Source: Norana najaformis
Taxonomy: Eukaryota; Annelida; Clitellata; Crassiclitellata; Hormogastridae
Length of the DNA: 64,000 nucleotides
Direction of reading: 5' to 3'
Assembly (NCBI GenBank): GCA_964023275.1
Contig: OZ029914.1
Coordinates: 10,857,561 to 10,921,560, forward strand
The notes under the pieces are model-generated. The model did not search any database. It was given only the letters and a program-made list of their open reading frames with translations, and was not told where the DNA came from. How positions within the stretch are numbered: position 1 is the stretch's first letter; each line of letters opens with the position of its first letter. Shown one piece after another: positions 54,784 through 64,000 of this stretch. The position numbers and the translations under genes were made by a program.

Positions 54784-57700
54784 ATGGAGCTTATTCTGAT
54801 ACTTCTAGCCATGGGCCTACTACTAAACGACTTCAGTAAATTGAGTAAGTTTTTAAAATGTCCTAGATTTTAATGACTTGGGATAATAATACTAAGTTCA
54901 TATGAGTTTAAGTGCTTTCATACAATGTAAAGAATTTGTAGTTGCAAATTAGGAACCGTTTTCGATATAACGATGACCAGTAGGAACTGAGTTTATATTA
55001 TTGGCCAAAATGAAACACTTAAATATGGACAATTAAATCTGTTGTTGGGATCAAGAACATTGAACCACATATATGACAACCTAACGGAAAGCCATGATCC
55101 CGTCAGTGCGTAGGTGAGATTTTTATTTCATAGAAAGGGGATGGGATAGTTACGTGACAGAAATTGTTAAATTATGTTGAATTGCGGAATTTCAGGTGCA
55201 GAGTTGAACGTGATTCCTAGCGACACTGAAGTGATGGCTAATGATACGACTTACATGAACTGTTCGACGTCTCTTGATGCGGAGAAAGTCCAATGGCGTC
55301 ATGGCAACAGTTATGTTTACGCCGGAAGAAGTATTCTAGAACCGTATAACGTGAGGTTTTCGGTTGAAATTAACTCATCTACAGGAACAAACAATTTAGT
55401 TATTCGATCAGTCCAACCTTCAGATGCCGGACAATACGAATGCTTAGAGGATGAAGGGTCTGGAGAACGAAGATCGGCTCAGTTAATAGTGTTACGTATG
55501 TTCATATTTTACCTTTCTAAAATTTAAAAGTATTGTCTGCTAAGATCAACAACAAGGTACCAGAACACTCCAAGACATGAACTGTCTCCTGTCAGAACAC
55601 CATCAAGGCTGCCTGTTGCCAGATAGTTTTGTCCAATTTTTTTCAAAAGGCCTCAGTAGTCTGGTTATAGATTCCAAATACAGTTCTTGATTACTACTTC
55701 ATGTATATGAACATTCTGCTTTTATCGGAGGCAGGCTTCCAACGGACAAACACAATTATTCGGCTAATCATTTTCCAAAACTTGAACTCTCGCATCACTT
55801 GCATTATGCTCTCAAAACATGTCGAGAAAAGCCTTGAGATCCTATTAAATAACCAGATAATCACTCTATGTGGGCAAAATTTTGGCTATTTAAATACTTT
55901 TCTGAGAATCGCTATACTGTTAAACTCGAAAATGAACTTGTTCAGGACAGTAGATTGCCATTAACAAAATTTTCCTCTCAGTATTATTATGTCGAGTAGT
56001 CCTAATTTTAGTCGAATAGTTGGAAGAATTTCTGAAGATCATGGAAATCTAATGCGTTTTAGATGATGATCCAGTCTGCAAATCTAGCATGCGTTCAAGC
56101 GGAGTCATTGGACCAAACGCTTGCGGTGTAGAACCAGAAGATGTCAAATTTTCGTGTAGCATAACATACTACGGGAACATATTTCCAATTCTTCAATGGA
56201 AAGCGAGCAGAGACAATCAATCCATTATAGCAGGACCGGTCAACTTCACCTCCAACAAGAATCATGTTACCTACACACTGACGATGATAAGTACACTTGA
56301 TCTGAATAATTCTTCGTTTATTTGCCAGACGACGAGAACTTCCAGGAGAAACTACAGTTGTTCGTCTGACGTCATCAAAATTTTATGTGAGTACACATTT
56401 CCAACTGTAGTGAAACAGAGGCAAGGCATCGATGATAATAGTTTATTACTTTAATTGTTTTGCTATTGTCTACCTTAGGTATAAATGATCCCTCCGGATT
56501 AAAATATAAGGTTAGAAGTAGGCACTTACACAGACAAACTTTAATTTGTATTTTTTCACATTAAGCCTATTAAATGATTAATTTGTACGGCTCTATAAAT
56601 TAGACAGTCTAAACTTTCAATACTAAGAAGCACCTTTTCTAAAATTGAAGATAGTGAGTTACGTTGGATTATAGACCAGATGCGTTTCTGAATGGACCTG
56701 CGTGTGGCGCCCATTAGACCATTGCATTAAATACACGAAATGAATATTTTTCAATTGTATTATTTCTATGGCAGCAGTGTACGTGTATGAGATAAGATAG
56801 TCTGATGCTTTAACGCTTTTGGCATTTAATTCAATCAGATGTCTTCAGTAGCAAAGTAACAGTTAGCATGACAACGAATGACGAAGTCACTTGTTTTGCT
56901 AACACCAGCCAATCATGCAGTTACAAATGGAAATGGTTCAGTGGTGATGATTCGATCACAGTGTCTAATGATCAGATTTTGAAACCAAATAGACTTGGAT
57001 CGCATCGATGCGAAGCTACGTGTTCTATAGGAAACAAATCATGTGCAGTGGAGCGCATGCATGCTGAGGTTTATTCAACTGTAGGTAAGAGTATTTAAGT
57101 CTTATCACGGAATCTAGCTCTGAATTGCGATGCTCACGGCAATTTCTGATCTTCCATGTTTTTGGCAGTCGCTCGTCATAAATAGCACTAATCTCTTGTA
57201 TTTATTTTAAATTACAGGTGCTTTAATATTTAAATTTCTTGTGCTAAAATTTCTACTGAATGGGTTATTTTTAATTTTCTATTCCCAAACTATGCATTTA
57301 AAATCGGATGCTTTGTCACCCAATTAGTTTTTCCTGGACTTAACGGAAGATTTTACACATGGAAAGTCTTTAGCAGTCGCTGTCGCTTTGAAATGGAGAA
57401 ATCTGTTAACAAATATTTTAGTCCCCGACTCAGTTTATGAATGACAACACTATTTTCTTAATATAATGAAGGAGTACATTTTCTTTATTTTAGCTACGAC
57501 CGGTCAAAATCAAATTTTAGCTGAGACCGGACAAAATCAAATTTTTGCTATGACCGGACAAAAAGAGTTGCCATTGCTGGTCTTGATTGCTCTACCAGTC
57601 GGTGTGGTCATATATTGCTGGAGAAAAAAGAGTATGTAGAAGTCTACTTGCTTAGAATTTAAACTTCTTGGATAATGCTCTTAGTAGTTTTCATAGCACA

Positions 57701-59058
57701 ACCACCACAAACAAGAGATATACCAATCTTAACCCCTTAGCCGCTTTCTCTTATTACCTTACTGAATATGTGCGTGTCTCTTTTTGCATCTGTGTGGTGT
57801 CGTGTTTATGTGCCTATACTGAAGGCAAGGGAGGTTGTTTTGGAGAGGAAGACAGTTCGGTAGTACTATACAGATAGCTAGCGAATGACGAACTCATCTA
57901 TTGTACACTAAAGGTTTAATGTCGAAAACACTTTTGTCACAGTTCAATTTTAAAGTGACCAGGGTCGATTAATTTCCAATCGGTGTCGCTGCCACAGCGT
58001 CGGTTTAGGTGATTCACCTTCTTAAGCCACATTTTATACGCAGCCTACTTTAGTCTTTCTACGATCTTACAAAAACAATCTCTCTCTTTACCTATATAGG
58101 CTAGAACTGTTCTTGGTGAATTAGCTTTTTCAGTTGCTGGATGTATATTTTGGCACTCTATTCTTATATTCGTTCTGCTGTATCGCTTGTGCCATTTTGT
58201 TCTGAGCTTAAGATTCGCCTTCTTCATATTGCTTATCCATCATAAGCTGTCTCTCTCTTAGTGGACTGACCTTCTGAATACTGAACTGAATTCGGTTTGC
58301 CTATGGTGCGCTATCGGTTGATTCCTTGCGCATCAGACACCGGCGCGATAGAAGTTATTATTTGCAATTACAATTATTGACTAAGCAATGTATTAAGATA
58401 TGACAGAAGGCCGGTATTCTTTACCTTAAAGGTGAAGTATGCAATCTTAGACTAAACATGCCAATCAGCAGGAAACCAATGAAGTTCACGAAGGAAATCT
58501 AATGCATTTGATGAAGAAGAACATGCAACAATAAAAGAGTTTTGAACTCACTGGAGTTTTTTTTAGATTAAATGAGGATATACCCTATAGTACCTCATTT
58601 GCATAGAACCAAGTGCACAAGCAAATATTTTAGTCATGTCGTCAGTCATTGAAAGCTTGATGTGACAAAATGCCCTGATCTAATAGAAACAAGACCTGCA
58701 AAGACAAGACACCTGCGAAGTCATATTGGGTGAGTTATCAATGGTTGCACCCATAGTTCTAATTTTGTATGATAAAGGTATTTCGTTTCACACAAGTTCA
58801 ACAGGTGAATGAGAAGATAAACACCTCATACCCTGTTAGGTTGTACAAAAGGTGAATGAGAAGATAAACACCGCATACCCTGTTAGGTTGTACAACAGGT
58901 GAATGTATAACAGGTGAATGAGAAGATAAACACCGCATACCCTGGTAGGTTGTAGAAAGAATTGCTCCTTACTTACCTGGGTTGATTGCAAGGTCATTGA
59001 AACTGAACCAGATCTGAAGTAAGGACAAGCAGAGTTCAGTTTTAGCTGAGGACTATGT

Positions 59059-59128
<70 letters not shown>

Positions 59129-60106
59129 CGATGAGTAGAGTATCATCAGCATTCTTAACACCATAGCCACTTTCTCTTATTACCTTATTGGATATGTGCG
59201 TGTCTCGTTTTGCATCTTTGTGTGACTTACTTACGGAGGTTGGAATGGAGAGGAAGACAGTTCGGTAGTGCAATACAGATAGCTGGTGAATGACGAAATC
59301 AACTACTGTACACTAAAGGTTTAATGCCGAACACACGGTTGACACAGTTCAGTTTTAAAGCGACCAGGGACGATTGGTTTGCAAGCGATGTTTCTGCCAC
59401 AGCGTTGGCTTGGGTGATACACCTTCTTAGGTCACATTTTATATGCAGCCTACTTCAGTTTTACTACGATCTTACAAACACAATGTGCACTCGTTACCTA
59501 TATAGGAACCTATATAGGGATAGTTTTTGAAACATTATTTTACCTCTATTTCGGGGACAATATCTCCTCTTTTTCTACATTCCACTTCGCTGCATTTGAT
59601 TGTGGTAGGCTGTAATGCGTAGAGCCACGTTGGGGTTTCGGTGATCGGGAAATAATCTTGTGATCCTGGTATCTTCTTTCACTGAGAACATATAATGAGC
59701 CAACATTGATTGCTTCATTCGATGAGTGTTAGCAGGCAATGTGAGATAGTTGCCTCATAAATCCTAAATGTTTTCTTATAAAGTTATGTGTAATATGGAT
59801 TTTTCTGCATAACTCTACACATTAGTTTCAGATCGACATAGTTTTATTTTATCCGTTCATTCAATTTAGTGGTTTCAACTAGAGATTTAAGAGAAACGAA
59901 CAGATAAGGCCTAGAAAGTTGTCGTTAACGCCGTTAAATCCTGTTTTAGCCATATCCTGTCTTCTCAAAAATGAGTTGAAGTTATCTTTCGATGCGCAGT
60001 GACTGACTGATACTAGTAACATTTTCTTTTTTTCTTGTTAGAACAAGAACGAGAAGTTGAACTAAAACGAGAACAAGAGGGGCAAAGACTAATCGGTACC
60101 GGTTAA
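54784..60106 (+). CDS. Single-pass membrane protein with three Ig-type domains
   Basis: Exons 54784-54844, 55196-55495, 56063-56386, 56839-57084, 57494-57631 and 60042-60106 join to 377 residues. All internal junctions fall in phase 1, as is usual for Ig domain exons. Order: signal peptide (MELILILLAMGLLL); Ig 1 (about 21-120; Cys in YMNCSTS, VQWRHG, DAGQYECLE); Ig-like 2 (121-228; VKFSCSITYYG, LQWKAS, SSFICQTT); Ig-like 3 (229-310; DEVTCFA, YKWKWFSG, GSHRCEATC); a stalk with three 9-residue repeats (ATTGQNQIL, AETGQNQIF, AMTGQKEL); a transmembrane helix (LPLLVLIALPVGVVIYCW); and a short charged tail. It resembles cell-surface recognition or adhesion receptors; the ligand is unknown. The last exon is least certain: read-through of exon 5 stops after two more codons, and the intron to 60042 is full of repeats. 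Confidence 0.75.
57725..58100 (+). repeat. Direct repeat in Ig gene intron, copy 1
   Basis: About 370 bp resembling 59155-59510. Shared blocks include GAGAGGAAGACAGTTCGGTA, GTACACTAAAGGTTTAATG, TGCCACAGCGT and TACGATCTTACAAA. Confidence 0.75.
58100..58385 (+). mobile_element. LINE family A 3'-end fragment
   Basis: Decayed C-terminus (RTVLGELAFSVAG against QTVLGKRTFSVAG at 50430) and 3' untranslated end (GGTGCGCTATCGGTTGATTC, GACACCGGCGCGATAGAAG). It begins exactly where the first direct repeat ends, at CCTATATAGG. Confidence 0.7.
58800..58955. repeat. About 53-bp minisatellite, three units
   Basis: Units containing GGTGAATGAGAAGATAAACA and GCATACCCTGTTAGGTTGTA occur three times, the last separated by a short partial unit. 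Confidence 0.85.
59059..59126. repeat. (GA)n microsatellite
   Basis: About 33 GA units in the last intron of the Ig-type gene. Confidence 0.95.
59155..59510 (+). repeat. Direct repeat in Ig gene intron, copy 2
   Basis: Paralogue of 57725-58100, ending with a doubled CCTATATAGG motif. Confidence 0.75.
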
Positions 60107-61720
60107 ACCTATAAATTAATTATGGCTAACTATGTCGTTATTAAGTGTACAATTTATCAAAAGTTCTCATCACTTTTATCCAACATTATCCAGTGTTCTT
60201 GTCTACTATTGTGCTCTCATTTTACTTTGTTTATTGCAGTGCAATATTTAACAACAATGTTTAAAATATCCCCATTTTAAAATTAAATGATGAAACTTTT
60301 GGATACTCTCAGGGACAATCTGAATTCCACTTCCATGCACTTGCTTTTGGTAGGTTCATATGAGGTTGGTCTTTGTAATGCCACGCTGTGTTTTATTTGG
60401 CTCACAAGCCTCTAAGGGGCATATTATTATTCAGCTTTGAAGTAAGAAATCCTCTCTTACAATAAAATTGTAGAATCTTCTTTCAAATCGGACACTCTGG
60501 CATCAAACGATTTAATAATGCATACAATACAATAGCTTAATATACATTAAAACGAACTGATCGTCGTTTCCTCCAAAAGTTAAAATCTGACATGGCAAGA
60601 AAACGCTGCATCAAATTGAGGGCGTACTATATGATAGACTCGGACTGTTGATTAGCTTTGGTAAGACAAAATGTAAATGTGGCATTTTTCATCTTTGTCG
60701 ATTCTCTATGTGCTAAAGTTTGAATACAAATTAAGCTAAGCGTACAGTCCAGACAAGAAACAGCTTCGCGCAGGTATGATTGGCTGGATTGACTTTTAAA
60801 CAATCTGCCGCTGTGATGCCCTTATGGACGCAATTTCAAGGTAGGCCTACAGTCTCTTCACGTGCGGATTGTCCCTTGCGTCGGTTCTGCATGGAACCTC
60901 ATAGATTTTATTGTCTGTACACTTGACTCATTTGTATTCGCTATAGTGCGGTGCATATTGACCTTAAACACACCCAAGTTTGAGGCCACGATGAATCGAA
61001 ATCGCCTTGGAGAATGAGGCGGCATCAGTGTAATACGATTAAAAATACTCAGCTACATATACAGAGAAAACACTACAATGTCAACGCGTACGCGGACTTT
61101 CAAATGTTTTTTTAAATAAAGGCTAATGCATAGTTTACAACAGGTAGCAGTATGCAAACGTTACAGCAAACAGATAGCTCTACACGATATTGAAATAGGA
61201 AAGTCGCATGCAAGTAAACAGAAGCAAACACAATTATTACAGATCGACACTGCGATACACATCTACAAGGCAAGTACTTTGATCCAACGCTAAATCTACT
61301 GCACGGTTGACTGCTTTATAATTATTTTTTAGCTTCCTGTATTTATAATGATATCTTAAGCAGTCCAGAAAAATCACAATGTACAGTAGGCTTAAAAAAG
61401 CAAATAGAATTAAACAACGGAAAACAACATGCACTTTAAGCGTTATACGAAACTGTCAAGAATTACAAATGGACTTAAAATACAATAGAAAGGCCTAAAC
61501 ATTTGTTCAATCAGTAGCACATCTTTGGATAAATTTTTCGGTACGTGGTATTTTAATATCTTACACGGAAACTATCTAACAATGGCATCGTGGAATGCAA
61601 ACGGTACACTTTTTTGAATTATATGAATTCATGTTGTGAGTGAGGTCCACTAATAACTTGCCTACACGTACAAACCGATCTCCCAAGCCAGTGTCAACAT
61701 ACCTGGAGTGGGACCCAAAA
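60107..61720. other. No gene recognised
   Basis: Downstream of the Ig-type gene. A short hydrophobic minus-strand frame at 61237-61434 (HVVFRCLILFAFLSLLYIVI) has no support beyond being open. Confidence 0.5.
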
Positions 61721-61721
61721 G

Positions 61722-61765
61722 CTGTATGTACGTACGTACGTACGTATGTATGTATGTATTCATGT
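61722..61765. repeat. (GTAC/GTAT)n microsatellite
   Basis: GTACGTACGTACGTACGTAT passes into GTAT repeats. Confidence 0.9.
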
Positions 61766-61824
61766 ATGATTATATGCACGAGAGGTGTTTTCTTAGCTAA
61801 CGCATTCAAACATTGCATTTAAGC

Positions 61825-61895
61825 GGTAATTATTGGTCTAGTGCCTCGCTGATATATGGTGTTTCGCAGGATTTAGTGCTTACTCCTCTTCTGTT
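61825..61895 (+). mobile_element. LINE reverse-transcriptase scrap (family A)
   Basis: GGTCTAGTGCCTCGCTGATA and GGTGTTTCGCAGGATTTAGT correspond to the family A segment encoding ASASLTCGVPQGSVLGPLLF. Only about 70 bases remain. Confidence 0.55.
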
Positions 61896-61989
61896 TACTG
61901 AAGGATCTTCGCTGCCATCATTTCCTCCGACGGACTGCCGGATGTCGGTTTGACAACCGTTTTCTGCAGAAGACCTTCGACACCAGTTA

Positions 61990-62410
61990 ATGGAATCGCC
62001 TGCCAAGTCTTGCGAACTTACACATTACTGTCTTTCCTTATTAAGGACTCTATAACCATTTTGTATTTGTTATGTTCCACTTCTATGGCTGAGGATAAAC
62101 TTCCTAGCTCTCAAAAAAGGTCATTGTGCTTCCACCTCCCAAACGCCATGGCCTTGATCCTGCTATTAGGCCTATGGCTAATTACCGATCAATCTCAAAT
62201 CTCTCTTACTTATCAAAATGGTTGAATGAGTAGTTTTTTTTCACAAATTACTCCTTATCTTAAATCTAACTCTCTATATGCCCTCACTAGTCCGGTTTCA
62301 GTACTTTTCATTCCACGGAGACACTACGCGCCTACTCATTGATGTTTTTGGGGCCGTTGATTGTAGTCATGTTACATTACTTGCTTTATTTGTGTAGACT
62401 GAATCTATAT
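61990..62410 (+). mobile_element. LINE reverse-transcriptase N-terminal fragment (CR1/L2 group)
   Basis: Frames carry LPSSQKRSLCFHLPNAMALI and, in another frame, NYRSISNLSYLSK, corresponding to the PSSQK...NYRPISNLSFLSK start of CR1/L2-type reverse transcriptases. Decayed TFHSTETT- and DSSHVTLLALL-like stretches follow. Several frameshifts and stops are present. Confidence 0.6.
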
Positions 62411-62750
62411 ATATATATATTCTCGCCATGTTTATCAATTTCAATTGGTTTTACTATTGTATGAACTGTGCGTATTATTGACATGGTTATGCGTATATTA
62501 GAATAAGCGTTTGTGTTGACTAACGTAATTACTCACTTAAAATACTTGGCCGGTTTAGGTCGTTCAAACTAATCAAAATAGCAAGGCCGCATAGGTTCCA
62601 AAAATATACTAAATACGGGAACAAAGAATGGTTTTCTGAACTAATTTTACGGGTGATCAGCGTGGATGTTGATGGGTTGTTTTATTCGCAATCTGCCATA
62701 GTTTGCGAGTCATTACGAAGGATATTTCAAACTGATGTTTCGATTGCCAG

Positions 62751-62820
62751 CCAATCGCGATTTTACTTGTGGGATTTTCGACCAATGGCGACACGTTGCT
62801 ATTGGAAGTCGTCAGCCAAT
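62751..62820. promoter_or_regulatory. Cluster of four CCAAT boxes
   Basis: CCAAT at 62751-62755, 62782-62786 and 62816-62820, plus an inverted ATTGG at 62801-62805, within 70 bases of a locally less A+T-rich segment. Such clusters bind NF-Y in animal promoters. No gene is recognised directly downstream. A TATA-like CATATAAAGGC lies at 63103-63113. Confidence 0.35.
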
Positions 62821-62889
62821 GAGGGGACACCGTGGACGCGACTCCTTATCCTTTGTAAACAAGTGAGCAGAGAAGATTTCATAGAAGGA

Positions 62890-63930
62890 CTATGAAATCG
62901 CTACAAGTATTGGTGAAAGAGGCAGACGATAATTTCGGCCAATACGAAACCTTATGACGATGGAAGATTCGCTGTGAAAACCGTTGAAATAGTTCACGGC
63001 TGGATTTTGGACAGGAAAGTCCTCGTTGCGATTCGGCGTGACTCCGATAAATAAGTGGTCAGTTGCGGACTTGTCAAGTCGAACTGCATTCTCGAATGAT
63101 GAGCATATAAAGGCTCATGTTTTTACAGGTAATTAACCTGTGTTTCCGTTGTGAAATGACAAAGTTTTCGTCGAGAAACTAACGTCAGAAAGTTGTGGAT
63201 TAAGTCCATGTAAGTGCGTCGATACGGACTTAGTGGCGTGAGTCGAAAGTCTTCGACTCTACAGTGCAACTCCATCTCGTCAAGGAACCATTCCTTTGGA
63301 CGGTTACGATTGAATCGTGTGGATTCTAATCCTTGAACTGCAAGGAACTCGCTTAAAGTACCTACTACGAGAGACATTTAACCGATGGTCTACAAGGTAT
63401 GTCGGCGTGGTGAATAGGATTGTTTGCGCAGAGACAACAAGTGGTGAGTGACAATCTAACCATTCTACGTCGATGCAAACTCACTGCAACTTACAGTGAA
63501 ACTGTTTCAGACTTCATCAAAGAGTCAGTATACAGGGGTAAAATTGCCATCCAAGCTTGTGGGTGGGTAGAATTATAGATTTAGGCTTGATAAGAAGCTG
63601 GCCTTAATTAAGCATTAATTAAGACATTGACTATATAATATATTGATTGATTTACAACAAGTGACTTTGTTCATTTTATTCAATCATACATTACGATACA
63701 AGATGGTAGTGGACAAATACGAGCTATTGTAATATCATTACAATTTCCGCTAGATATCACATGTTGATTTGAGTCTGACCTATAATTATCATATCAGGAG
63801 ACTAAACCCCAATTAACATGTGTATCTACCTACTGGCTAAACAAGCTTGTAGGTACCATAGTGCAATGTAAAGTGACTGTAATCAATAGTCACCAGAACT
63901 AGACAAGAGAGTATTAGACACAGGGGGGTT
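62890..63930. other. No gene recognised; possible 5' region downstream of the CCAAT cluster
   Basis: 62890-63500 is of more balanced composition and lower repeat content than its surroundings but shows no convincing coding frame on either strand. 63560-63930 is A+T-rich. Confidence 0.3.
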
Positions 63931-63935
63931 ACAAT

Positions 63936-64000
63936 TTGATATCAGTGCGGCTTTTGATACGGTTGATCACCCTATTCTTCAACGACGTCTGGAAACCTCC
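63936..64000 (+). mobile_element. LINE reverse transcriptase, continuing past the window
   Basis: The frame reads FDISAAFDTVDHPILQRRLE, the D-AAFDTVDH catalytic block of a CR1/L2-group reverse transcriptase, cut by the window edge. Confidence 0.75.

Noticed and set aside
58836-59273. 145-codon minus-strand frame with a Ser-Leu run
   Set aside because: The run is the translated (GA)n tract; the remainder is minisatellite and intron repeat.
1-64000. CRISPR array
   Set aside because: Tandem repeats seen here lack regular unique spacers and the DNA is animal.

Overview
The window is animal nuclear DNA: A+T-rich, with GT-AG introns, tRNA-derived SINEs, several LINE families and one Ty3/gypsy LTR element. 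It looks like a marine invertebrate, because Mab-21/cGAS-like genes are expanded, CR1/L2-group LINEs are abundant, and the palindrome TAGGCCTA recurs. The sequence does not fix the phylum (echinoderm, hemichordate, cephalochordate or a lophotrochozoan are all possible).

Layout. 1-2541: five exons of a divergent Rab34/Rab36-like GTPase, cut by the left edge, with altered switch regions and no prenylation motif. 2570-25060: a segmentally duplicated block holding three minus-strand Mab-21/cGAS-like genes (4623-6704, 9588-11702, 20181-22256), each with a GS...DID...D nucleotidyltransferase signature. A plus-strand CARD exon (16974-17240) lies between copies 2 and 3. The block also carries SINEs, insertions present in one copy only, and a foldback repeat. 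25690-26800: a 5'-truncated LINE. 27088-38757: the complete 14-exon FAF2/UBXD8 gene, predicted 445 aa, the same length as human FAF2. 38758-43011: probable FAF2 3' UTR and downstream sequence with degenerate tandem repeats. 43570-50706: a CR1/L2-group LINE with a gypsy-type LTR retrotransposon (45091-49471) nested inside its reverse transcriptase region. 50956-54590: further transposon debris, including a DNA transposon-like element with SUMO-protease-like (C48) remnants. 54784-60106: a gene for a three-Ig-domain single-pass membrane protein. 60110-64000: mostly LINE fragments and unassigned sequence, with a cluster of CCAAT boxes near 62750.

Biology. FAF2 is an ordinary housekeeping ERAD gene. 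The rest looks like fast-evolving accessory sequence. A tandem array of probable cGAS-like receptors beside a CARD exon that can read through to a hydrophobic tail, with an Ig-type receptor further along, suggests an innate-immune neighbourhood. Co-function of these genes is inference only. Exon joins were made by eye from reading phase, splice consensus and family similarity; no search or transcript evidence was available.
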